A stretch of DNA of 45,120 nucleotides from Actinomycetes bacterium (GTDB lineage Bacteria > Actinomycetota > Actinomycetes > Streptosporangiales > Streptosporangiaceae), in NCBI GenBank assembly GCA_021792855.1, contig JAJYTW010000009.1, positions 1 to 45,120 of the forward strand, read 5' to 3'. Under the pieces are notes generated by a model. That model was given only the letters and a program-made list of their open reading frames with translations, ran no database searches and was not told the DNA's origin. Below, one piece after another: positions 25,625 through 33,712 of the stretch. How positions within the stretch are numbered: position 1 is the stretch's first letter; each line of letters starts with the position of its first letter. The position numbers and the translations under genes are program-made.

Positions 25625-25659
25625 GGGACCAAAGTCCCTAGCCTAAGGTCTTTGGCCCA
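25625..25659 (+). promoter_or_regulatory. Tandem DosR/DevR-like boxes upstream of the hydrogenase operon
   Basis: Box 1, GGGACCAAAGTCCC (25625-25638), matches the mycobacterial DosR core GGGACTWWAGTCCC at 13 of 14 positions. Box 2, AGGTCTTTGGCCCA (25646-25659), is degenerate (9 of 14). Centres are 21 bp apart, and box 2 ends 63 bases before the GTG of the first operon gene. DosR-type response regulators bind such pairs cooperatively under hypoxia or NO. The 357-base space between the alkylsulfatase and the operon (25366-25722) holds no other evident feature. Confidence 0.65.
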
Positions 25660-25722
25660 CTGTTAACTCTGCCGCAAACGACGGGCATGCGCCGTCATGC
25701 AGATGTTGAGCAGGAGAGTGGG

Positions 25723-26274
25723 GTGCCAGTGAGCCAGACCGCCGATCTGCCCGCAAGCCCGTCGGACGCGGCGGACGACCCGCTAGCGTCGGCGCTGCGC
25801 GACCCCGAGGTGCGTGCGTCGCTCGCGGTGATCGCCGCGCACGCGCCCGACATCGCCGTGCTGGTGGCCTCCAGCCAGGCCCTGCTCGCGCGGGGCAGGG
25901 ACATCGCGGACAACATCAACGACCGGGTCGAGGTGCTGCGCGAGACCGGTGCCGGCCGGGCCGGTCTGGACATGGCCGCCTACCGAAACCTGCTCCGCGC
26001 GTTCGGTGACGCCAGCCCCACCATCCAGACCTTCCTGACATCCTCGGTGCTGCGGCCGGAGATCGTCGACGTAATCTCCCGGGTCGGCGAGGCCGCCTTG
26101 GAGGCAGACCGGCTGACCAGGCAGCGCAAGGTGTCGGTGGGCGGTGCGCTCGCGCTGCTCCGTCAGCTCAAGGACCCGCAGATCCAGGAGACGCTCGGCT
26201 TCTTCATCGCCTTCGCCAGGGCCTTCGGCCGGGAGCAGGAGCACCCGGCAGGGACCAGCAGGGCAAGGTCCTGA
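25723..26274 (+). CDS. DUF1641 family protein, first gene of the hydrogenase operon
   Basis: A 183-residue alpha-helical, soluble protein. The C-terminal half (R-K-V-S-V-G-G-A-L-A-L-L-R-Q-L-K-D-P-Q-I-Q-E-T-L-G-F-F) carries the DUF1641 signature, which ends in a helix with conserved G-F and A-F-G. DUF1641 proteins occur beside redox enzymes such as formate dehydrogenases and some [NiFe]-hydrogenases; no biochemical role is established to my knowledge. GTG at 25723 is chosen because AGGAG (25712-25716) lies six bases upstream; an in-frame ATG at 25687 lacks such a site. It is four bases from hypA and surely part of the operon. A scaffold or partner for electron transfer is possible. Confidence 0.8.
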   Translation: MPVSQTADLPASPSDAADDPLASALRDPEVRASLAVIAAHAPDIAVLVASSQALLARGRDIADNINDRVEVLRETGAGRAGLDMAAYRNLLRAFGDASPTIQTFLTSSVLRPEIVDVISRVGEAALEADRLTRQRKVSVGGALALLRQLKDPQIQETLGFFIAFARAFGREQEHPAGTSRARS

Positions 26275-26278
26275 CCCG

Positions 26279-26656
26279 GTGCACGAACTGTCGATCGCCC
26301 GGGCACTGGTGCAGACCGTGACCGACGGCGTAGCCGAGCGTGGCGGCCGCCCGGACCAGGTCACCGAGATTCAGCTGCGGATCGGCGTGCTGTCCGGGGT
26401 GGTGCCGGACGCGCTCACCTTCTGCTTCGACATCGTCGCGGACAGAACGCCGCTGGCGGGCGCGGCCCTGCGGATCGAGATGGTGCCCGCCCGCGGGCAC
26501 TGCCCGGCCTGCCTGCGGCCGGTCACGCTGGCGCGCTCGATGTTGATCTGCCCGAACTGCGGCGGGCCGGTCCCCGAGTTGATCGCCGGTCGCGAACTGG
26601 AGGTCGGCCAGGTCGTGCTGGCCGACGTCGGGCCGGCAGCGGAGGTGCCCGCATGA
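26279..26656 (+). CDS. hypA: Hydrogenase nickel incorporation protein HypA
   Basis: A 125-residue HypA/HybF. It starts (from GTG) with M-H-E-L-S-I, in which the N-terminal amine and His2 bind nickel. The C-terminal zinc ribbon has two C-x-x-C pairs (C-P-A-C and C-P-N-C). HypA takes nickel from HypB and inserts it into the large subunit precursor. It starts four bases after the DUF1641 stop, and its stop overlaps the hypB ATG by four bases. Length is normal (110-125). Confidence 0.95.
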   Translation: MHELSIARALVQTVTDGVAERGGRPDQVTEIQLRIGVLSGVVPDALTFCFDIVADRTPLAGAALRIEMVPARGHCPACLRPVTLARSMLICPNCGGPVPELIAGRELEVGQVVLADVGPAAEVPA

Positions 26657-27336
26657 CCCGCGTGGTAGAGCTCCAGCGCGGCCTGCTGGAGAAAAACGAC
26701 GATCTGGCGAGTGGATTGCGAGCCCGGTACCAGCGGGCGGGCGTGCGGGTCGCGAACTGGGTCTCGGCACCCGGGACCGGCAAGACCGCGCTGCTGGAGG
26801 CGATGCTCACCGCTGCCGCCGCCCGTGGCCTGAGCGCGGCAGCGCTGGTCGGGGACTGCGCCACCGACAACGACGCCCGCCGCCTGGCCAGATCCGGTGC
26901 CCTGGTGCGGCAGATCGTCACCGAGAGCATGTGCCACCTCGAGGCCGACATGATCGACCGGCACCTGACCGGGTGGGACCTCGCCGAGATCGACCTGCTC
27001 GTGATCGAGAACGTCGGCAACCTGGTCTGCCCGACAGCGTTCGACCTCGGCGAGGGTCAGCGGGTCGCGCTGCTTAGCGTCACCGAGGGCGAGGACAAGC
27101 CGGTCAAGTACCCGCAGTTGTTCCACAGCAGCGACCTGGTGGTCATCACCAAGTCCGATCTAGCGGCGGCGACGGAATGGGACCGCGCCGCCGCGCACGC
27201 GGCGATCCGGGCGGTGCACCCGAGCGCCGTCATCGTCGAGACGTCGGCCCGTAGCGGGGCCGGCGTCGAGGACCTACTCGATCTGCATCTCGCGGTGCCC
27301 GCCACCCAACCCGTCCCGAGCCAGGAGGCAACGTGA
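26653..27336 (+). CDS. hypB: Hydrogenase nickel incorporation GTPase HypB
   Basis: A 227-residue SIMIBI-class GTPase. The P-loop is S-A-P-G-T-G-K-T (38-45), the metal-site residues are Cys94-His95 (C-H-L-E-A) and Cys126 (N-V-G-N-L-V-C-P), and the guanine-specificity motif is T-K-S-D. It lacks the His-rich nickel-storage N-terminus found in some HypB proteins, so it is a pure GTP-dependent nickel-delivery form. The first 30 residues are hydrophilic and helical. Start and stop both overlap neighbours by four bases. Confidence 0.96.
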   Translation: MTRVVELQRGLLEKNDDLASGLRARYQRAGVRVANWVSAPGTGKTALLEAMLTAAAARGLSAAALVGDCATDNDARRLARSGALVRQIVTESMCHLEADMIDRHLTGWDLAEIDLLVIENVGNLVCPTAFDLGEGQRVALLSVTEGEDKPVKYPQLFHSSDLVVITKSDLAAATEWDRAAAHAAIRAVHPSAVIVETSARSGAGVEDLLDLHLAVPATQPVPSQEAT

Positions 27337-28307
27337 CGTCTGTCCTGTGGTTTCAAGGTGGTGCCTGCAGCGGCAACACCATGTCCTTCCTGAACGCCGC
27401 CGAGCCGTCGGTTGTCGACCTGATCGTCGACTTCGGCCTGGAGGTCGTCTATCACCCGACGCTCTCCACGGCCAAGGGCGACGCCGCACAGGAGATGTTC
27501 CGCCAGTACGCCTCCGGCGAGAAGGAAATCGACATCTTCGTCTATGAGGGGTCGGTCATCCTCGCTCCGGACGGCACCGGCCGGTACGACATGTTCGCCG
27601 GGCGGCCGATGAAGGACTGGGTCACCGAGATCGCCCCGCGCGCGGGCATCGTTGTCGCCATCGGGGACTGCGCCACCTGGGGCGGCCTGCCCGCCGTGCC
27701 GCCCAACCCGAGCGATAGCCATGGACTGCAATTCGACCGCGGCGGCAAGCGCGGCGGCTTTCTCGGCCCCGACTTCGTCAGCAAACTCGGCCTGCCGGTG
27801 ATCAACATCCCAGGCTGCCCGACGCACCCGGACTGGATCAGCCAGGTCCTGGTGGCCCTCGCCGCAGGGCGGGCCGGCGACCTGGCCCTGGACGACCTGC
27901 AGCGGCCGAGCACGTTCTTCACCTCGTTCACCCAGAGCGGGTGCAGCCGGGTCCAGTTCTTCACCTACAAGCAGGACCCGCCGAGTTTCGGCCAGGGCAT
28001 GCGCACCGGATGCCTGTTCTACGAGTTCGGCTGCCGCGGCCCGATGACGCACTCGTCCTGCAACCGGATCCTGTGGAACCGGCAGTCATCGAAGACCCGC
28101 GCCGGCATGCCCTGCGTCGGCTGCACCGAGCCCGGCTTCCCGCACGGTGACCTGGCGGTCGGGACCGTGTTCAAGACCCAGAAGGTCAGCGGTGTGATTC
28201 CGAAGGATGAGCCCGAGGGGATGGATCACATCAGCTACATGGCGCTTGCCGGGGTCGCGGCCGCGGTGGCGCCCAAGTGGTCCAAGCAGGACATGTTCGT
28301 CGTCTGA
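27333..28307 (+). CDS. hhyS: [NiFe]-hydrogenase group 1h small subunit
   Basis: A 324-residue iron-sulfur subunit that carries electrons away from the active site. It has no twin-arginine signal, which fits the cytoplasmic-facing group 1h (actinobacterial) type. The proximal-cluster segment is G-G-A-C-S-G-N (Cys12), with Cys113 (G-D-C-A-T-W-G-G) and Cys162 (P-G-C-P-T-H-P-D). The second cysteine of the usual C-x-x-C is Asn15, and Asp50 in A-K-G-D fits the 3Cys-1Asp coordination described for the Ralstonia eutropha enzyme. Medial and distal cluster cysteines are Cys204, 227, 234, 243, 261 and 264. GTG is used, with AGGAGG (27323-27328) upstream. The gene symbol follows the actinobacterial convention. 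Confidence 0.95.
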   Translation: MTSVLWFQGGACSGNTMSFLNAAEPSVVDLIVDFGLEVVYHPTLSTAKGDAAQEMFRQYASGEKEIDIFVYEGSVILAPDGTGRYDMFAGRPMKDWVTEIAPRAGIVVAIGDCATWGGLPAVPPNPSDSHGLQFDRGGKRGGFLGPDFVSKLGLPVINIPGCPTHPDWISQVLVALAAGRAGDLALDDLQRPSTFFTSFTQSGCSRVQFFTYKQDPPSFGQGMRTGCLFYEFGCRGPMTHSSCNRILWNRQSSKTRAGMPCVGCTEPGFPHGDLAVGTVFKTQKVSGVIPKDEPEGMDHISYMALAGVAAAVAPKWSKQDMFVV

Positions 28308-28341
28308 AACCCGAGCCACCTGACACTGTGAGGAACCAGTC

Positions 28342-29946
28342 ATGACCACGATGGACCTGAATGTCAGCCCGCTCGGGCAGGTCGAGGGTGACCTCGATGT
28401 CCGGGTCACCCTGACCGACGGCGTCGTCACCGACGCCTGGACCGAGGCCGCCATGTTCCGCGGCTTCGAGATCATCCTGCGCGGCAAGGACCCGCAGGCC
28501 GGCCTGATCATGACGCCGCGGATCTGCGGGATCTGCGGCGGCAGCCACCTGTACAAGGCCTGCTATGCGCTGGACACTGCATGGGGCACCACGGTGCCGC
28601 CGAACGCGACCCGGGTGCGGAACATCGGCCAGGCGTCGGAGACGCTGCAGAGCATCCCGCGCTGGTTCTACGCGATCATGGGACCGGATCTGGTGGCCGA
28701 GCAGTACGCCAGCGCGCCGCTGTACGCCGAGGCGGTCCGGCGGTTCGCGCCGTACGTCGGCGCAAGCTATCAGACCGGCGTGACCCTCTCCAGCCTCCCG
28801 GTGGAGATCTACGCGATCTTCGGCGGCCAGTGGCCGCACTCCTCGTTCATGATCCCCGGCGGGGTGATGTCGGCGCCGACGCTCACCGATGTGACCCGCT
28901 CGCTGGCGATCCTGGATCACTGGAAGAACGAGTGGCTGGAGAAGCAGTGGCTCGGCTGCTCGGTCGACCGCTGGCTGGCGAACAAGACCTGGGCGGACGT
29001 GCTCGCCTGGACGGAGGAGAACGAGGCCCAGGCCAACAGCGACCTCGGGGTCTTCATCAGGTACGCGCTGCAGATCGGACTGGACACCTACGGCCAGGGC
29101 TACGGCAACTACCTGGCGACCGGCACCTACCTGCACCCGGAGAGCTATACCCGGCCGACCATCGAGGGCCGGAACGGCGCGCTGATCGTCCGGTCCGGCA
29201 TCTACGCCGCCGGCCAGTACTTCGACTTCGACCAGGCCAGGGTGACCGAGGACATTACCCATTCGTTCTATAACGGCACCGGCTCGCTGCACCCGTTCGA
29301 TGGCGTGACCGAGCCGATCGACCCGGAGGCCGGGCGCGCGCAGGGCAAGTACACCTGGGCGAAGTCGCCCCGGTATGACGTGCCCGGCCTCGGCCACGTG
29401 CCGCTGGAGGTCGGTCCGCTGGCCAGGCAGATGATGGCCGCCCGGCCGAACCCGGCGGGCTTCCAGGAGTCTGATCCGCTGATCAGCAACATCGTGAACG
29501 AGATCGGGCCGAGTGCCCTGGTGCGGATACTGGCCAGGGTGCACGAGGCGCCGAAGTACTACCGGCTGGTCCGGTCCTGGCTGAGCGAGATCGACCTGCA
29601 CGAGGACTTCTACGTCAAGCCGGCCGAGCCCGCGGATGGCCGCGGCTTCGGCAGCACCGAGGCTGCCCGCGGCGCGCTCAGTGACTGGATCGTGCTGGAG
29701 CACGGGAAGATCAAGAACTACCAGGTGATCACCCCGACCGCGTGGAACATCGGCCCCCGGGACGGCACCGAGGCGGTCGGCCCGATGGAGCGGGCGTTCA
29801 TCGGCACCCCGGTGCGGAACCCGGCGGACCCGGTCGAGCTTGCCAACGTGGCGCACAGCTTCGACTCCTGCCTGGTCTGCACCGTGCACGCCTACGACGG
29901 CCGGACCGGCCGGCAGCTGTCCAGGTTCCGGATGGGACCGGGCTGA
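28342..29946 (+). CDS. hhyL: [NiFe]-hydrogenase group 1h large subunit
   Basis: A 534-residue catalytic subunit that binds the NiFe(CN)2CO centre. The L1 motif is R-I-C-G-I-C-G-G-S-H (Cys62, Cys65, His69) and L2 is D-S-C-L-V-C-T-V-H (Cys510, Cys513, His516), so all four nickel cysteines are present. Eighteen residues follow His516 and would be removed by the M52 protease encoded next. Group 1h enzymes oxidise H2 at very low, even atmospheric, levels and tolerate O2. The gene lies 34 bases after hhyS, with GAGGAA ahead of its ATG, and is the largest gap inside the operon. Confidence 0.97.
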   Translation: MTTMDLNVSPLGQVEGDLDVRVTLTDGVVTDAWTEAAMFRGFEIILRGKDPQAGLIMTPRICGICGGSHLYKACYALDTAWGTTVPPNATRVRNIGQASETLQSIPRWFYAIMGPDLVAEQYASAPLYAEAVRRFAPYVGASYQTGVTLSSLPVEIYAIFGGQWPHSSFMIPGGVMSAPTLTDVTRSLAILDHWKNEWLEKQWLGCSVDRWLANKTWADVLAWTEENEAQANSDLGVFIRYALQIGLDTYGQGYGNYLATGTYLHPESYTRPTIEGRNGALIVRSGIYAAGQYFDFDQARVTEDITHSFYNGTGSLHPFDGVTEPIDPEAGRAQGKYTWAKSPRYDVPGLGHVPLEVGPLARQMMAARPNPAGFQESDPLISNIVNEIGPSALVRILARVHEAPKYYRLVRSWLSEIDLHEDFYVKPAEPADGRGFGSTEAARGALSDWIVLEHGKIKNYQVITPTAWNIGPRDGTEAVGPMERAFIGTPVRNPADPVELANVAHSFDSCLVCTVHAYDGRTGRQLSRFRMGPG

Positions 29947-29947
29947 G

Positions 29948-30493
29948 GTGCCGACACTCCCGCTGACCGCGGCCCTGGCCGGGCTCCTGGACGGAGTTCG
30001 CGGCACCGACACCCTGGTGGTGGGCTGCGGCAACCTGATCCGCGGTGACGACGCCGCCGGGCCGGTCCTGGTCCGGTTGCTCGCCGAGCGGCGGCTGCGA
30101 CCCGGCGTCCGGCTGGTGGACGCCGGGACGGCCGGCATGGACGTCGCGTTCGCGATGCGGGGCGTCCGGCGGGTCATCGTGGTCGACGCCTCCAGGGTCG
30201 GCGTCCCGGCCGGCACCGTGCACGCGGTGCCCGGCGAGGAACTGGCCGACCTGGCGCCGCCAGCCGGGAACCTGCACCAGTTCCGCTGGGATCAGGCGCT
30301 GGGCTTCGCCCGCTGGCTGCTCGGCGCGGACTATCCGGAACAGGTGCAGGTCTGGCTGATCGAGGGCGCCAGCTTCGCGGCCGGGGATGCGCTGACCCCG
30401 GTGGTCGCGGCAGCCGTGGACCGGATCGCCAGTCTGCTGGCCGCCGAGCTTGGCGAGCGGCTGCCCGATGGCGGACCGGCGGAGCCGGCGTGA
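29948..30493 (+). CDS. Hydrogenase maturation protease (M52/HyaD-HybD-like)
   Basis: A 181-residue nickel-dependent endopeptidase that trims the C-terminal tail of the large subunit after nickel insertion. The family marks are V-G-C-G-N-L-I-R-G-D-D with the first nickel-sensing acid, V-D-A-G-T-A-G-M-D, and V-V-D-A-S. The GTG at 29948 is one base after the hhyL stop. Length is slightly greater than HybD (~160), from a Leu/Ala-rich N-terminal extension of some 15 residues. Its stop overlaps the TPR gene start by four bases. Confidence 0.92.
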   Translation: MPTLPLTAALAGLLDGVRGTDTLVVGCGNLIRGDDAAGPVLVRLLAERRLRPGVRLVDAGTAGMDVAFAMRGVRRVIVVDASRVGVPAGTVHAVPGEELADLAPPAGNLHQFRWDQALGFARWLLGADYPEQVQVWLIEGASFAAGDALTPVVAAAVDRIASLLAAELGERLPDGGPAEPA

Positions 30494-31752
30494 CCGGCGG
30501 CCTACCCGGGCCCCGGCCGCAGCCCATCGGCGCGCTGCCGTGGCCGGCCGGACTGCTGGTCCTGCCCGACGTGCCCGGAGCGGCGGAGGCGGCCTCCCGG
30601 CTAGTGCTCGGTCAGAACCCGGAGCGCTGGCCTGCCGGTCTTGAGTTCTTCCGGGCCGCCCTGCGGGGCGACGCGCCGCTCGCCGCCGGCCAGCTCACAG
30701 CGCCGGACCCGGTCTCCGCCTATAACCGGGCCGTGCTGGTCGGCGGCGAGCAGGCCTGGGCGCAGGTCCGCGCGGAACCGGGCTCCGACCTGGCCGTGCT
30801 GGCCGCGACCGCGCGATTCAGCGTGGGCCTGACCGATCAGCCACCGGAGCCTGGCCAGTCGGTCGCGGGAGAGGTGAACGCCGTCGCACGGAGCGCCCGG
30901 GCGGCGGCTGCGCTGGAGCGCGGTGACGCGGTCGCGGCGGTGGACGAACTGGCCGCGGCGGTGACCGACGCGGCCGGGGCAGGCAGCCCGGTGCTGGCCG
31001 CCACTCTGGCCGCGACCAGGGCCGACCTGCTGCGGGACCGGATCGGGGACCCGGCGGCCGCGGTCGCCGCGGTCGATGCCGCGCTCCGGACTCCGGGTCT
31101 GCCGGCCGGCCTGACATCCGGGCACGACGAGACCGGGAACGTGGCCGCGGAGGTGCGGGCCGAACTGCACCTGACCAGGGCGCTGGCGAGGCAGCAGCTT
31201 GCCGCGGGCGCGGCGGCCGGGATGCCGGCCGTGGTAGCCGACCTGACCGAGGCGCTGAAGGTGTTCCGCGAGGACAGTCATCCCGAGCTGTTCGCGACCG
31301 CCAGCCAGCATCTCGGCCTGGCCTACCTGACCATGCCGATGAGCAGCCAGGGAGACCGGCTTCGGGTGGGCGTGGCGGTCGGCTGCCTACGCGCCGCGCT
31401 CCGCGTATTCACGCCGGAGCACCATCCGCTGGCGTGGTCGAGCGCGCAGCTCAATCTGGCGAATGCGCTCCAGTACCTGCCGAGCGCGCACATCCAGGCG
31501 AACCTGGAGGAGGCGACGCGGATCTACCAGGAACTGCTGTCCTACCGGGACGAGGCCGGCGACCCGGTCGGGGTGGCCAGGATCCTGCTCAATCAGGCCA
31601 ACGCGCTCGGGCACCTGGGTGCGTTCGAGGACGCGCGGGATCGCCTGAACCGGGCCCGGACGCTATTCGGGCGGGCTGGCGATGCGGAGGGGATCGCGGC
31701 GGCCGACGAGATTCAGGCCAGCATCGAGGCTGCGCTGGCAGGCCGGTCATGA
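30490..31752 (+). CDS. TPR-like helical repeat protein of the hydrogenase operon
   Basis: A 420-residue soluble alpha-helical protein. Its C-terminal half (~235-415) shows TPR-type repeats: W-S-S-A-Q-L-N-L-A-N-A-L, then L-E-E-A-T-R-I-Y-Q-E-L-L, I-L-L-N-Q-A-N-A-L-G-H-L-G and A-R-D-R-L-N-R-A-R-T-L-F. The N-terminal ~200 residues are Ala-rich helices with less clear repeats. TPR proteins bind other proteins, so it may bring together large-subunit precursor, Hyp factors or the partners encoded nearby. GTG start and stop both overlap neighbours by four bases. Genes of this kind occur in some group 1h loci. Specific function unknown. Confidence 0.85.
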   Translation: MTGGLPGPRPQPIGALPWPAGLLVLPDVPGAAEAASRLVLGQNPERWPAGLEFFRAALRGDAPLAAGQLTAPDPVSAYNRAVLVGGEQAWAQVRAEPGSDLAVLAATARFSVGLTDQPPEPGQSVAGEVNAVARSARAAAALERGDAVAAVDELAAAVTDAAGAGSPVLAATLAATRADLLRDRIGDPAAAVAAVDAALRTPGLPAGLTSGHDETGNVAAEVRAELHLTRALARQQLAAGAAAGMPAVVADLTEALKVFREDSHPELFATASQHLGLAYLTMPMSSQGDRLRVGVAVGCLRAALRVFTPEHHPLAWSSAQLNLANALQYLPSAHIQANLEEATRIYQELLSYRDEAGDPVGVARILLNQANALGHLGAFEDARDRLNRARTLFGRAGDAEGIAAADEIQASIEAALAGRS

Positions 31753-32288
31753 ACCAGGCACCCGCCGCCGGGGAGGTCCCGTTCGCGCTGCTCGCCGAGC
31801 GCGCGGACGCGGCCCGCTCGAAGGTAGCCGCGGCCGACTGGGCCGTCAGGGACCTGCTGACCGAGGCGGTCGACGCGATCACCGCGTTCAACCGGGCCGG
31901 GCTGGTGAGCCTGGTGCAGACGCTGCGGGCCGACCCACGCGGCGCTGACCTGCTGTATGCCGCGCTGGACCGGCCCGAGGTGATGGCGCTGCTGGTCGCG
32001 CACGACATCGTTCGGGCCGACCGGACGCTGGACGTGCTGCGCGCGGCCGAGCAACTTCGGCCGTACCTGATCGCCAGCGGCACCGACGTGGCGGTGCTCC
32101 GGGTCGATGGTGACGTCGCCACTGTCCGGTTCGCCGGGCACCCGCCGGACGGGATGCGCGCGGATGTCCGGGACACCTTGCTGGCTCGGGTTCCCGGCCT
32201 CGCCTCGGTGGTGGAGGATCAGCGCGACCTTGAGCCGGACGGGTGCGCGTTCGTGCCGCTGAACACGGTCCGGGTCGGCCGCCCGTGA
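31749..32288 (+). CDS. NifU C-terminal domain-like protein lacking the C-x-x-C
   Basis: A 179-residue protein. Residues ~103-155 (L-R-P-Y-L-I-A-S-G-T-D-V-A-V-L, then V-A-T-V-R-F-A-G) match the fold pattern of the NifU C-terminal domain, which normally carries a C-x-x-C that binds a transient [4Fe-4S] cluster. Here that site reads A-G-H-P-P-D-G-M and has no cysteine; the only Cys is near the C-terminus (P-D-G-C-A-F-V-P). The N-terminal ~95 residues are helical and unassigned. It is locked into the operon by four-base overlaps on both sides. It may be a structural or chaperone form that no longer carries iron-sulfur clusters. Confidence 0.75.
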   Translation: MNQAPAAGEVPFALLAERADAARSKVAAADWAVRDLLTEAVDAITAFNRAGLVSLVQTLRADPRGADLLYAALDRPEVMALLVAHDIVRADRTLDVLRAAEQLRPYLIASGTDVAVLRVDGDVATVRFAGHPPDGMRADVRDTLLARVPGLASVVEDQRDLEPDGCAFVPLNTVRVGRP

Positions 32289-33460
32289 CCGGGGGTTCCG
32301 CGGCCTCCGCCGCGCCGCCCGCAGCCGCCGCGGCCTGCCCGGTCCGCCGGCTCGGTGCCGCCTCCGCGTTCGGACTGGCGCTGCCCGCGGCCGCGGCCAC
32401 CGCCGGGCAGATGTACGCACCGCGGGGCGTCTGGACCGACGGAACGGCGATCGTCGCCACCGACACCGGGAACCACCGCGTCCTGATCTGGCACCAGATT
32501 CCGGATGCCGACGGTGCCCCGGCGGATGTCATCCTGGGCCAGCCCGACCGGGCCGGGGACGGCCCGGCCGCCAGCGGCCGCGGACCCGAGCGCGGACTGC
32601 GACTGCCCGCCGGAGTCGGCGTAGTCGACGGCCGGCTGGTGGTGGCCGACGCCTGGCATCACCGGCTGCTGATCTGGGACCAGATCCCGCGGTCCGACGA
32701 TGCCGCGCCGGACGCCGTGCTCGGCCAGGACAGCCTGAGTGACGTCGAGGAGAACCGCGGCGGCGAGCCTGACCTGCGATCGTTCCGGCAGCCGTTCGGA
32801 TTCGGCCTGGTCGGCGGCGTGTTCTGGGTGTGTGACACCTACAATCGCCGGGTGCTCGGTTGGTCCGGCGGGCTGCCTGAGCCCGGCCAGGTCGCCGACG
32901 TCCTGCTCGGCCAGGACGACCCGGCGGACACCGAGGAGAATCGCGGCACGGGAGTAGGTGCGGCCACGTTCCGGTGGCCGCACGCGATCGCGGGCGACGG
33001 CCGGGCACTGTACGTCGCGGACGCCGGAAATCACCGGGTGCTTGGCTGGCAGCCGCCGCCCGCCGCGGATGCTGCGGCGGATCTGGTGCTCGGCCAGCCC
33101 GGGTTCGACCAGGCACGTGAGCTGGCTTATCAGCCGCAGGGTCCGCGACGGCTGAGGTTCAGCTACGGGGTCGCAGGGACCGCCGACCGGCTGGCGGTGG
33201 CCGACACCGCGAACAACCGGGTGCTGCTCTGGCACGGACTGCCGGGCAGCGGCGCGGCCGCCGCGGCGGACGCTGTGCTCGGCCAGCCGGACTTCGACAG
33301 CCACGGGGAGAACCGCTGGGAGTCCGTCGCCGATGACTCGCTCTGCTGGCCGTATGGGCTGTGCCTGGCGGGCGACTTGCTGGCGGTCGCGGACTCCGGC
33401 AACAACCGGGTGGTGCTGTGGCGGCTCGCCAGGGACATCACGAAGATCGAAGGGAGCTAG
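32285..33460 (+). CDS. NHL-repeat six-bladed beta-propeller protein
   Basis: A 391-residue protein with six copies of an NHL-type unit of the form A-D-x-x-N-x-R-V-L-x-W, at about residues 59-69, 121-131, 184-193, 246-255, 307-316 and 369-379. Five of them are followed after ~10-18 residues by D-x-V/L-L-G-Q, so a closed six-bladed propeller is likely. There is no convincing signal peptide, although the N-terminus is Ala/Pro-rich, so it is probably cytoplasmic. Such propellers are found in group 1h loci and may be a protein-binding platform or electron-transfer partner. The GTG start overlaps the previous stop, and the stop is three bases before hypC. Confidence 0.9.
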   Translation: MTGGSAASAAPPAAAAACPVRRLGAASAFGLALPAAAATAGQMYAPRGVWTDGTAIVATDTGNHRVLIWHQIPDADGAPADVILGQPDRAGDGPAASGRGPERGLRLPAGVGVVDGRLVVADAWHHRLLIWDQIPRSDDAAPDAVLGQDSLSDVEENRGGEPDLRSFRQPFGFGLVGGVFWVCDTYNRRVLGWSGGLPEPGQVADVLLGQDDPADTEENRGTGVGAATFRWPHAIAGDGRALYVADAGNHRVLGWQPPPAADAAADLVLGQPGFDQARELAYQPQGPRRLRFSYGVAGTADRLAVADTANNRVLLWHGLPGSGAAAAADAVLGQPDFDSHGENRWESVADDSLCWPYGLCLAGDLLAVADSGNNRVVLWRLARDITKIEGS

Positions 33461-33463
33461 CAC

Positions 33464-33712
33464 ATGTGCCTGGGCATTCCCGGGCGGGTCGAGCGGCGCT
33501 TCGAGGCCGACGGCGCCCCGATGGGAACCGTCGACTTTGGCGGCGTACGCAAGGACGTCTGCCTGGCCTACGTCCCCGAACTGCAGGTCGGGGACTGGAC
33601 GATCGTGCATGTCGGGTTCGCGCTGACCAGGCTGGACGAGGCCTCCGCGAAGGAGACGCTGGCCATGATGCGGTCGGTGGGCATGCTGGACAGCGAGCTG
33701 GGGACAGCATGA
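33464..33712 (+). CDS. hypC: Hydrogenase maturation factor HypC/HupF
   Basis: An 82-residue HypC. It begins M-C-L-G-I-P-G-R-V, in which Cys2 (exposed after Met removal) holds the iron during Fe(CN)2CO assembly with HypD and then carries it to the large subunit. A beta-barrel fold is expected. The ribosome binding site GAAGGGAG overlaps the end of the NHL gene. Its stop overlaps the hypD ATG by four bases. Length is typical (75-95). Confidence 0.95.
   Translation: MCLGIPGRVERRFEADGAPMGTVDFGGVRKDVCLAYVPELQVGDWTIVHVGFALTRLDEASAKETLAMMRSVGMLDSELGTA

Noticed and set aside
25687-25722. In-frame ATG start for the DUF1641 protein
   Set aside because: AGGAG sits between this ATG and the GTG at 25723, at ideal distance for the GTG; the extra 12 residues do not look like protein.
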